Of a stretch of 6,001 bases of DNA, positions 1 through 4,842 are shown in pieces. Location of the stretch: assembly GCA_903941145.1 (NCBI GenBank), contig CAJANQ010000544.1, forward strand, positions 1 through 6,001, given 5' to 3'. A program made the translations under genes and the position numbers. A model generated the notes under the pieces. The model did not search any database. It was not told the DNA's origin and worked only from the letters and a program-made list of their open reading frames with translations. Positions within the stretch are counted from its first letter, which is position 1. Each line of letters begins with the position of its first letter. Origin of the DNA: an uncultured Actinomycetes bacterium. Lineage in GTDB: Bacteria; Actinomycetota; Acidimicrobiia; Acidimicrobiales; Microtrichaceae.

Positions 1-1014
1 GAACGACGCCGGGAGCTCCACGCTCAGGCCGGCGCGCGCCACCCGGACGACACCCGACTCGAGAGGCTGACGGAGTGCGTCGAGGTGGCTCGGGGGGAAC
101 TCGCCCAGCTCGTCGAGGAACAGCACCCCGCCCGAGGCCCTACTGATCTCGCCCGGTCGGAGGCGGGCTGAGCCGCCACCCACCAGCGCCACGAGCGAGG
201 CCGTGTGGTGCGGGGCCCGGTAGGGCGGGCGCACGGCCTGCCCCTCGCCACGGAGCGACTCTCCCGAGGCCGACCGGACACGAGCCACCTCAAGTGCGGC
301 GGCAGGCTCGAGGTCCGGCAGCAGGCCCGGCAGCCGCTCGGCGAGCATCGTCTTTCCCGCACCGGGCGGTCCGACCAGCAGCAGGTGGTGCCCACCGGCC
401 GCGGCCACTTCAAGCGCCTGCCGGGCGAGCGCGTGACCGCGCACGTCGGCCAGGTCGGACACCGGGCGGCCACCAATGACGAGCGGAGGCACGTCGACCA
501 GGGGCCACGGCGCCTCGCCCCGCAGCACGGCGACCAGCTCGGCGAGGTGGTGCACCGCCCGGGCCTCTGGCCGGACCGTGGCGGCCTCGGCCAGGTCGTC
601 GGGGGCCACCACCGGCACGTACCCCTCCATGGCGTCGACCAGCGGCACTGCACCGACCACCGGCCGGAGTGCCCCGTCGAGGCCGAGCTCTGCAGCGAAC
701 GCGAGACCCGCCGCGGCGTCGGCCGGGAGCTGGTCGTCGGCGATCAGGAGCGCTACGGCGATGGGCAGGTCGAGCCCGGCGCCGGCCTTGGGGAGGTCCG
801 TCGGGGCGAGGTTCACCGTCACCCTGTGCGAACTTGGGAACTTGAGGCCCGACGACGCGAACGCGGCGCGCACGCGGTCACGGGCCTCGCGGCACGAGGC
901 GTCGGGCAGCCCGACGAGCGTGAAGGTGGGCAGGCCCTGGCCCACATGGACCTCGACCTGCACGGACTGTCCGCGGACGCCGACGAGCGTGGCGGAGGGG
1001 ACGGTCGCCAGCAC
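1..1014 (-). CDS. comM: ComM/YifB family Mg-chelatase-like AAA+ ATPase (N-terminal 338 codons, runs off left edge)
   Basis: Partial gene; the C-terminal part lies outside the window. The family (ComM, YifB) is an AAA+ ATPase with a Lon-like N-terminal ChlI domain; ComM is a hexameric branch-migration helicase that aids integration of incoming DNA during natural transformation. Visible in the translation: an N-terminal domain with the conserved GLPD (about residues 37-40) and VNLAP (66-70) motifs, Walker A GPPGAGKT at 215-222, the RAPHHTAS family motif at 266-273, and Walker B GGVLFLDE at 295-302 with D301/E302. The frame is open from 1014 to base 1 with no break. The GTG at 1014 was chosen because GGGAGG lies just upstream and the protein then begins at the usual family position; an in-frame GTG at 1119 is possible but would add a Pro-rich extension unlike the family. 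Divergent from the small-gene pair at 1180. Identity is secure; a role in transformation here is inferred. Confidence 0.95.
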   Translation of the reverse strand, partial: MLATVPSATLVGVRGQSVQVEVHVGQGLPTFTLVGLPDASCREARDRVRAAFASSGLKFPSSHRVTVNLAPTDLPKAGAGLDLPIAVALLIADDQLPADAAAGLAFAAELGLDGALRPVVGAVPLVDAMEGYVPVVAPDDLAEAATVRPEARAVHHLAELVAVLRGEAPWPLVDVPPLVIGGRPVSDLADVRGHALARQALEVAAAGGHHLLLVGPPGAGKTMLAERLPGLLPDLEPAAALEVARVRSASGESLRGEGQAVRPPYRAPHHTASLVALVGGGSARLRPGEISRASGGVLFLDELGEFPPSHLDALRQPLESGVVRVARAGLSVELPASF

Positions 1015-1179
1015 GGCGCCTCCCTGGGTTGGTGGCGGTGGCAGCACACCTGCTGCGAACGGCCCGGCCGGCACGACCGGCTGAGGGCGGGACCACACCG
1101 TAGGACGCGCCTCCGACACGGGTCACCCGTCCCGGCCGGGGACACCTCCCCGCACCGGCGCCGGCGCCATACTGACGGC
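1015..1179. promoter_or_regulatory. Divergent intergenic region between comM and the 36-aa membrane protein gene
   Basis: These 165 bp must hold the start signals for both directions. For comM (minus strand) a weak candidate is GTGACC at 1126-1121, an 18-bp spacer and TACGGT at 1102-1097 (TAnnnT type). The perfect 13-bp inverted repeat ACGGGT-C-ACCCGT at 1118-1130 overlaps that -35 and could be an operator. A 12-bp self-complementary GGCGCCGGCGCC sits at 1156-1167. The plus-strand candidate -10 is listed separately. All of these are short and could be chance in DNA this GC-rich. Confidence 0.3.
1168..1173 (+). promoter_or_regulatory. Candidate -10 (CATACT) for a leaderless transcript
   Basis: CATACT matches TATAAT at 4 of 6 positions, including the key A2 and T6, and ends 6 bases before the ATG at 1180. 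That is the arrangement seen for leaderless actinobacterial mRNAs, where transcription starts on the first base of the start codon. No Shine-Dalgarno precedes this ATG, which supports the reading. No convincing -35 is visible. Confidence 0.35.
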
Positions 1180-1290
1180 ATGGGCCTCAACCCTCACCGC
1201 CAGCAGCGACGCTCTCCGTGGGACTTCGTGTTCGTCGGCGCAGCGGTCGTGATCGCGCTCGGCCTGCTGGCCTGGGCGTTCCTGGGCTGA
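1180..1290 (+). CDS. 36-aa single-pass membrane protein, function unknown
   Basis: A very short gene. The protein starts MGLNPHRQQRR, a polar, positively charged N-terminus, followed by SPWDF and one hydrophobic helix (about residues 17-35, rich in V, A, L and W) that ends at the C-terminal Gly. The charge pattern suggests the N-terminus faces the cytoplasm. There is no signal-peptidase site and no catalytic motif. The gene is 18 bases upstream of the zinc-binding-type gene on the same strand, so the two are probably co-transcribed. It occupies only the last 36 codons of a much longer open frame whose earlier part is antisense to comM; the ATG at 1180 is chosen because it lies in the intergenic region just behind a candidate -10. 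Similar mini-proteins occur in actinobacteria by recollection; no function is known to me. Confidence 0.55.
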   Translation: MGLNPHRQQRRSPWDFVFVGAAVVIALGLLAWAFLG

Positions 1291-1308
1291 GCCCGGGGGA
1301 ACGGCACC

Positions 1309-1518
1309 ATGCCCGACTACACCGCCACCGCAGAGTGCGACGTCCGGCGCGTCCAGCCCTACGAGGCCCGAAAGGCGTACATGTGTCCGGGCTGCGCCCG
1401 CGACATCCCAGCCGGCATGGGCCACGTCGTGGCGGTGCCGAAGGACGCTCCGGACCTGCGGCGCCACTGGCACCGTGGCTGCTGGGACCGCCGGCTCACG
1501 CGTGAGCCGCGCCGCTAG
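1309..1518 (+). CDS. 69-aa putative zinc-binding protein (actinobacterial CPGC...HWH..CW family)
   Basis: Starts at ATG behind a GGGGGA Shine-Dalgarno about 8 bases upstream. The core has C26-P-G-C29, an IPAG-x2-HVV segment with H39, and RRHWH-x2-CW with H53, H55 and C58. C26, C29, H55 and C58 make a plausible four-ligand zinc site, with H53 and H39 as alternatives. Short actinobacterial proteins with the pattern YxCPGC, I, G, HVV, RHWH, CW are often labelled 'ATP/GTP-binding protein' in databases, but no nucleotide-binding motif is visible here. Role unknown; a small RNA-, DNA- or protein-binding zinc protein is the simplest inference. It follows the membrane mini-protein gene by 18 bases and ends in a 4-base overlap with the convergent Rieske gene, sharing the CTAG at 1515-1518. 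Confidence 0.8.
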   Translation: MPDYTATAECDVRRVQPYEARKAYMCPGCARDIPAGMGHVVAVPKDAPDLRRHWHRGCWDRRLTREPRR

Positions 1519-2576
1519 CTGTTGCTGCCGACCTCGACGCGGACGCCGGAGGGGACCTCGGGGCCCGTCGGCTCCCAGACGTCGCGGGAGCGGTCGACGC
1601 CACCGACGTAGAACTGCTCGCACCAGCGGCGGTACTGCATGATCGGACCGTCGTCGGCCGACAGGGCAGGAACCGGCACGTACGCCTTGTTCTCCCAGAG
1701 CTCGACGTCCTCGACGGTGCGCTCGTGGATCTCCTCGATGAACGCCCGACCCAGGCTGTTGGTGGACTCGGCGTCGCCGGTGGAGCGGACCAGGAAGCTG
1801 AAGCGCAGCTCGCAGGCGCCCTCGTCGACGGGGGTCGCACAGCCCAGCAGGAGGGTGTCGACGAGTCCGGTGAACCAGGTGGCCGCCATCCCGGGGCCCC
1901 ACACGTCGGTGTCGATCCGGCCCTCGGCGACGCCCTGCGGGGTCGGGAAGTCCTGTGAGATACGGATCTTGGCGACCGGGCCCGACGTGTCGTAGGAGTC
2001 GACCTGGGGCGGCTCGGGCCGCACGTCCTCGGGCTTCTCGGCCATGGCCAGCTGATACTCGAGCAGGTGGGCCTGGATGTGGGCGGCGTCGACCTGCGTC
2101 TCGGCGATCTCCTGCCAGTGGCAGCCCAGCGAGTACTGCTTGCGGAAGACGTCGCTGAACTCGCCGGTACCGGCAAACTCCGGCAGCTCGGGGAGCTCCC
2201 ACGCCGGCGGCTCGCCGTCCGGGTGGTACCAGGCGAACAGGCAGCCGTTGCGCTCGACGACCGGGTAGGTGCGGACCTGCGCCTTGCGGCTCACCCGGCT
2301 GGAGTAGGGCACGTCGGTACAGATGCCCTCGGCGTCGTACTTCCAGCGGTGCAGTGCGCAGCGGATCTCGCAGCCCTCGACCGAGGCGCGGTGGCCCAGG
2401 TGGGCTCCCATGTGCGGGCAGAAGGCGTCCCAGACGTGGGCCGTTCCCTCGACGTCGCGCCAGAGGACCAGGTGCCGACCGAAGTAGAAGGCGGGCTGCG
2501 ACGTCCCCGAAGGGACCTCGTCACTCCACGCCACCTGAAACCATCCCAGTGGGATTGGCATTGGGTACTGCCGCAA
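1515..2576 (-). CDS. KshA-like Rieske [2Fe-2S] non-haem iron oxygenase, 353 aa
   Basis: Oxygenase component of a Rieske mono/dioxygenase; such enzymes take electrons from a separate reductase to hydroxylate steroid-like, terpenoid or aromatic substrates. The Rieske centre is C53-x-H55 (CPHMGAHL) and C73-x2-H76 (CALHRWK). The catalytic domain has the putative Fe ligands D163/H166/H170 in ETQVDAAHIQAH, and D290 in EDVELWENK matches the Asp ligand in the KshA segment QDVEIWKHK. The later DGP...YRRW-x-EQFY (309-323) also matches the KshA C-terminal region. KshA and relatives have D-x2-H-x4-H where this protein has D-x2-H-x3-H. The start is TTG at 2576, with GGAGG six bases upstream; ATG at 2561 is the alternative. 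No reductase or ferredoxin gene is nearby, so the electron partner is encoded elsewhere. Family assignment is firm; 3-ketosteroid hydroxylation is only one possibility. Confidence 0.93.
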   Translation of the reverse strand: MRQYPMPIPLGWFQVAWSDEVPSGTSQPAFYFGRHLVLWRDVEGTAHVWDAFCPHMGAHLGHRASVEGCEIRCALHRWKYDAEGICTDVPYSSRVSRKAQVRTYPVVERNGCLFAWYHPDGEPPAWELPELPEFAGTGEFSDVFRKQYSLGCHWQEIAETQVDAAHIQAHLLEYQLAMAEKPEDVRPEPPQVDSYDTSGPVAKIRISQDFPTPQGVAEGRIDTDVWGPGMAATWFTGLVDTLLLGCATPVDEGACELRFSFLVRSTGDAESTNSLGRAFIEEIHERTVEDVELWENKAYVPVPALSADDGPIMQYRRWCEQFYVGGVDRSRDVWEPTGPEVPSGVRVEVGSNS

Positions 2577-2618
2577 GGTCCACCTCCCGCGCCCGTGTCC
2601 GGGTCGACCGATGCGGCG

Positions 2619-2647
2619 AGTGTACCGACGGACCTCTTCGCCGACAA
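2619..2647 (-). promoter_or_regulatory. Sigma70-type promoter of the Rieske oxygenase gene
   Basis: Reading the minus strand: -35 TTGTCG at 2647-2642, a spacer of exactly 17 bp, and -10 TACACT at 2624-2619 (TAnnnT). The predicted start near 2612 gives a leader of about 36 nt ending in the GGAGG Shine-Dalgarno before the TTG start. This makes the oxygenase gene an independent transcription unit downstream of yraN. Confidence 0.6.
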
Positions 2648-2655
2648 TGACCTAG

Positions 2656-2667
2656 GACATAAATGTC
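2656..2667. promoter_or_regulatory. AT-rich inverted repeat GACAT-AA-ATGTC, candidate operator
   Basis: A perfect 5+5 bp inverted repeat with a 2-bp centre, next to a CCTAGG palindrome at 2651-2656, inside a short AT-rich patch (about 2645-2676) in otherwise very GC-rich DNA. Its centre is about 49 bp upstream of the predicted start of the Rieske gene, a position typical for an activator or an upstream repressor site. No regulator gene lies in the window. The binding-site role is inferred from position and symmetry. Confidence 0.4.
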
Positions 2668-2673
2668 TGGTAT

Positions 2674-3051
2674 TCAGAACGCGGCCTCGACCACGTGCAC
2701 CTTGCCCCCGAGCACGGCCACGACGTCGAACCGCACCCCGTGCGGCCGTCGGGCGCTGGAGACCTGGGGCCACCGGACCGCCAGCCACTCCCCCGCCAGT
2801 CGCCGGAGCCGCCGCTGCTTGTCCGGCCCGACCGCCTCGAGCGGGGAGCCGAAACGGTCCGACGACCGGGTCTTGACCTCAGCCACCACCAGTTCTTGGC
2901 CGCGTGGGCCGGACCGGACGAGGACCAGGTCGAGCTCGCCGGCGGCGCAGCGCCAGTTGCGGTCGACGACCGTGTAGCCACGAGCGGCGTACCAACGGGC
3001 GGCGCGGTCCTCGCCGTAACGGCCGAGCGCCAGATGGTCGTGCCGGGCCAT
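2674..3051 (-). CDS. yraN: YraN/UPF0102 family nuclease-like protein, 125 aa
   Basis: Small protein of the UPF0102 family, which has a Holliday-junction-resolvase/restriction-endonuclease-like fold; its biological role is not well settled. The sequence shows LGRYGEDRAARWY near the N-terminus, then RNWRCAAGELDLV and VVAEVKTRSS. Counted from the ATG at 3051, E39 and D41 of GELD and E58-x-K60 of EVKTR form the expected PD-(D/E)xK-type metal site. Length is normal for the family. ATG 3051 is preferred because GGGGGTGA precedes it at proper spacing and the N-terminus then fits the family; GTG at 3060 (three residues longer) lies inside that Shine-Dalgarno. The gene lies downstream of rplS on the same strand, behind a GC hairpin. 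In many actinobacteria yraN is followed by comM; here the Rieske gene and two small genes intervene. Confidence 0.93.
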   Translation of the reverse strand: MARHDHLALGRYGEDRAARWYAARGYTVVDRNWRCAAGELDLVLVRSGPRGQELVVAEVKTRSSDRFGSPLEAVGPDKQRRLRRLAGEWLAVRWPQVSSARRPHGVRFDVVAVLGGKVHVVEAAF

Positions 3052-3115
3052 GCCACTCACCCCCGTGCGCCGAGGCGCGACGAAACAGAGGGGGAAGCAG
3101 GGGAAGGCAGGCTGT

Positions 3116-3138
3116 CCGGGGCGGCAGGGCCGCCCGGG
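3116..3138 (-). terminator. GC hairpin just after the rplS stop
   Basis: On the minus strand the rplS stop is followed at once by a 6-bp perfect stem GGGCGG/CCGCCC (3130-3135 with 3119-3124), a 5-nt loop, and a further 2 bp on each side beyond one mismatch. A C/T-rich tract (CTTCCCCTGCTTCCCCC) follows, but there is no true U run. It may terminate or attenuate the transcript between rplS and yraN. The remaining 50 bases up to yraN show no recognisable promoter. Confidence 0.4.
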
Positions 3139-3139
3139 A

Positions 3140-3484
3140 TCAGTCCCGGAGCTCCTTGATGCGGGCGGACTTACCGACCCGGTCGCGGAGGTAGTAGAGC
3201 TTGGCCCGACGGACGTCGCCGCGGGAGACGCGCTCGATCTTCTCGATGATCGGCGAGTGGACGGGGAACGTGCGCTCCACGCCCACGCCGTAGCTCACCT
3301 TGCGGACCGTGAAGGTCTCCTGCACGCCACCGCCCTGACGGCGGATCACGGCGCCCTGGAAGACCTGGACACGCTCCTTGTTGCCCTCGACGACCTTCAC
3401 GTGGACCTTGAGGGTGTCGCCGGGCGCGAACTCAGGAATGTCGTCGCGCAGGCTCTGCTGGTCGATCAGGTCGGTGGGGTTCAT
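3140..3484 (-). CDS. rplS: 50S ribosomal protein L19, 114 aa
   Basis: Large-subunit protein at the 30S/50S interface. The whole chain matches L19: FAPGDTLKVHVKVVEGNKERVQVFQG in the N-terminal half (about 19-44), IRRQGGGVQETFTVRK (47-62), VERTFPVHSP (69-78), and the family signature GDVRRAKLYYLRDRVGKSARI (89-109). Length is typical. The ATG start at 3484 has AGAGGAG about 6 bases upstream. It lies 109 bp downstream of trmD with its own promoter and a leader hairpin against the Shine-Dalgarno, so it can be expressed apart from the rpsP-trmD genes. A GC hairpin follows its stop. Confidence 0.98.
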   Translation of the reverse strand: MNPTDLIDQQSLRDDIPEFAPGDTLKVHVKVVEGNKERVQVFQGAVIRRQGGGVQETFTVRKVSYGVGVERTFPVHSPIIEKIERVSRGDVRRAKLYYLRDRVGKSARIKELRD

Positions 3485-3499
3485 CGGATTCTCCTCTTT

Positions 3500-3514
3500 G
3501 GCACCACAGGTGCC
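3500..3514 (-). promoter_or_regulatory. Leader hairpin abutting the rplS Shine-Dalgarno
   Basis: Perfect inverted repeat GGCACC-ACA-GGTGCC (minus strand GGCACC-TGT-GGTGCC): a 6-bp stem with a 3-nt loop. It ends only two bases before AAGAGGAG, the rplS Shine-Dalgarno, and lies inside the leader predicted from the promoter at 3531-3559. L19 leader elements that control rplS are known in Bacillota (Rfam L19_leader); whether this hairpin acts similarly is inference, and it does not resemble that element beyond its position. Confidence 0.35.
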
Positions 3515-3530
3515 CAGGCGCAGCCGCAGG

Positions 3531-3559
3531 AGTGTAGTGGGCCGGGACGGGCGGGTGAA
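3531..3559 (-). promoter_or_regulatory. Sigma70-type promoter of rplS
   Basis: Minus strand: -35 TTCACC at 3559-3554 (4/6 to TTGACA), a 17-bp spacer, and -10 TACACT at 3536-3531, the same -10 hexamer as at the Rieske promoter. The predicted start near 3524 gives a leader of about 40 nt containing the hairpin and Shine-Dalgarno. It would supply L19 independently of the upstream operon. Confidence 0.5.
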
Positions 3560-3562
3560 ATG

Positions 3563-3589
3563 GGCCCGGGTCCCCGGTCCGGGCGGGCC
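3563..3589 (-). terminator. Possible terminator/attenuator stem after trmD
   Basis: Four bases after the trmD stop the minus strand has GGCCCG (3589-3584) pairing with CGGGCC (3568-3563) around a 15-nt GC-rich loop that can itself pair in several ways, followed by CATTTCACC. The stem is short and no U tract is present, so this is only a weak candidate. It sits just upstream of the rplS promoter, where an operon end would be expected. Confidence 0.25.
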
Positions 3590-3593
3590 AGGC

Positions 3594-4325
3594 TCAGCCG
3601 TTCCAGTCCGGCGCCCACTCCTCGAGCACGTTGCGGTCCTCTGCCGTGAGTCCGCCAGCGGCCTCGATCAGGTCCGGGCGGAGTCGCAGGGTACGCAGGA
3701 GCGCCTGCGCCCGCCGCCAGCGGGCCACCGCCGCATGGTCGCCGGAACGGAGCACCGGCGGGACCTCCCAGCCCCGGAACTCGGCAGGACGTGTGAACTG
3801 CGGGTGCTCGAGCAGTCCGGTCGAGAACGACTCCTCGGCGGCAGACTCGGCGTTGCCCATCACGCCGGGCACGAGCCGGGCGACGGCCTCGACCACGACC
3901 ATCGCGGCGACCTCTCCCCCGTTGAGGACGTAGTCGCCGACCGAGAGCTCGCCGTCGCACAGGTGCTCCCGCACCCGGTCGTCGACGCCCTCGTAGCGAC
4001 CGCAGAGCAGCGAGAAGCCGTCGGTCGACGCGAGCTCCTCGGCCAGGCCCTGGGTCAGGGTGCGACCGCCGGGGCCGAGCAGGTAGAGCGGCCGGGGAGG
4101 CTCCACCTCCTCCACCGTGCGGAAGATCGGCTCGGCCATGAGGACCATGCCGGCGCCCCCGCCGAACGGCGAGTCGTCGACGGTGCGGTGCACGTCGGTG
4201 GTGCGTTCACGGACGTCGTGGACCCGCAGGTCGAGCAGGCCCTTGTCACGGGCCTTGCCCATGAGGCTGGTCCCGGCGAAGGCCGTCACCAGGTCGGGCA
4301 TGATCGTGAGGACGTCGATGCGCAC
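3594..4325 (-). CDS. trmD: tRNA (guanine37-N1)-methyltransferase TrmD, 243 aa
   Basis: SPOUT-class enzyme that uses SAM to form m1G37 next to the anticodon, preventing +1 frameshifting; it acts as a knotted dimer. Visible motifs: DVLTIMPD at the N-terminus, DDSPFGGGAGMVL (50-62), LLCGRYEGVDDRV (106-118), and the trefoil-knot SAM site GDYVLNGGE (130-138). Next come VARLVPGVMG (148-157) with R150, ESFSTGLLEHPQFTRP (165-180), and a C-terminal RSGDH tRNA-binding segment. E165 stands where E. coli TrmD has the catalytic base D169, and R150 where it has R154; this Asp/Glu exchange is, as far as I recall, common in the family. The GTG at 4325 is the only start giving a normal N-terminus, and its Shine-Dalgarno GAGGAG is made from the last rimM codons. 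It starts 5 bases after rimM, so translational coupling is likely. Confidence 0.97.
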   Translation of the reverse strand: MRIDVLTIMPDLVTAFAGTSLMGKARDKGLLDLRVHDVRERTTDVHRTVDDSPFGGGAGMVLMAEPIFRTVEEVEPPRPLYLLGPGGRTLTQGLAEELASTDGFSLLCGRYEGVDDRVREHLCDGELSVGDYVLNGGEVAAMVVVEAVARLVPGVMGNAESAAEESFSTGLLEHPQFTRPAEFRGWEVPPVLRSGDHAAVARWRRAQALLRTLRLRPDLIEAAGGLTAEDRNVLEEWAPDWNG

Positions 4326-4330
4326 GGCCG

Positions 4331-4813
4331 CTACTCCTCGAAGAGTGCGAAGAGCCCGTCGGGGACGTCGACCGTCAGGACACCGTCGGAGGGGCCGTCG
4401 ACGACGAACACCACCGGCACCAGCGCGCCGGAGTCCAGGACCAGCAGGTCGGACGCCGGGTTGGACTGCACGGACTCCACGGTGCCGCGTCCGGTGCCGT
4501 CGAGCTCCACCACGCGGACGCCGATGAGCTCGTGGATCCAGAGCTCGCCGTCGTCGCCGCTGTCGGAGGCCTGGGCCCGCAGCTCGGTGCCGCGGAGCGC
4601 CTCGGCGTCCTCCCGGCTGGTGCACCCCTCGAACTGCACGATCCAGCGGTCGGTGTGCGGACGCGAGGCAAGGACCTTCAGGTCCCCACGGTCGGAGAGG
4701 AGGACGGACCCGCGGTCGAGCCGCTCGGTCCGGTCGGAGACGAGGTGTACGACGACCTCACCACGGAGGCCGTGCGCCTTGGTGATGCGACCCACCTCGA
4801 GGACGGGTGCCAT
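4331..4813 (-). CDS. rimM: 16S rRNA processing/30S maturation factor RimM, 160 aa
   Basis: RimM binds S19 and helps maturation of the 30S head. The N-terminal domain opens VGRITKAHGLRGEVVV (7-22), the family hallmark. The C-terminal PRC-barrel domain runs from GELWIHELIGVRVV (89-102) through GTVESV and DLLVLD to LVPVVFVV and VDVPDGLF (148-155). Length is near the usual 165-175. ATG 4813 is chosen because the protein then begins at the family position; the same open frame continues upstream to 4864 but that part overlaps khpA and has no family match. The start is odd: no Shine-Dalgarno is present, and a strong inverted repeat occupies the place where it would be. Upstream khpA ends 19 bases away; trmD follows after 5 bases. 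Confidence 0.96.
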   Translation of the reverse strand: MAPVLEVGRITKAHGLRGEVVVHLVSDRTERLDRGSVLLSDRGDLKVLASRPHTDRWIVQFEGCTSREDAEALRGTELRAQASDSGDDGELWIHELIGVRVVELDGTGRGTVESVQSNPASDLLVLDSGALVPVVFVVDGPSDGVLTVDVPDGLFALFEE

Positions 4814-4822
4814 CAGACGAAC

Positions 4823-4842
4823 CGTCGACTGTTCAGTCGACG
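4823..4842. repeat. Perfect 9+9 bp inverted repeat at the khpA-rimM junction
   Basis: CGTCGACTG-TT-CAGTCGACG. It contains the khpA stop codon (TGA, 4835-4833) and ends 9 bases before the rimM ATG. As RNA (minus strand) it can form an 8-bp stem with a GAAC tetraloop. It takes the place of a rimM Shine-Dalgarno, so it may act in translational coupling or re-initiation, RNA processing, or protein binding. The symmetry is certain; the function is inferred. Confidence 0.6.

Noticed and set aside
24..653. 209-codon minus-strand frame inside comM
   Set aside because: It is out of frame with the conserved ComM reading, rich in Trp/Arg/Pro/Cys, and has no motif.
1156..1167. GGCGCCGGCGCC palindrome as an operator
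   Set aside because: It is simply two GGCGCC units; such sequences arise often by chance at this GC content and it has no clear position relative to a promoter.
205..1179. Upstream part of the long plus-strand frame ending at 1290
   Set aside because: It is antisense to comM, whose Walker A, APHHTAS and Walker B motifs are clear. Only the last 36 codons, lying in the intergenic region, look like a gene.
2067..2876. 269-codon plus-strand frame across the Rieske gene and yraN
   Set aside because: It covers two genes on the other strand and the Rieske promoter, with no recognisable domain.
3829..3831. TrmD catalytic Asp apparently replaced by Glu (E165)
   Set aside because: The E-S-F form at this site is, as I recall, common among bacterial TrmD proteins and all other motifs are intact, so it is not evidence of an inactive enzyme.
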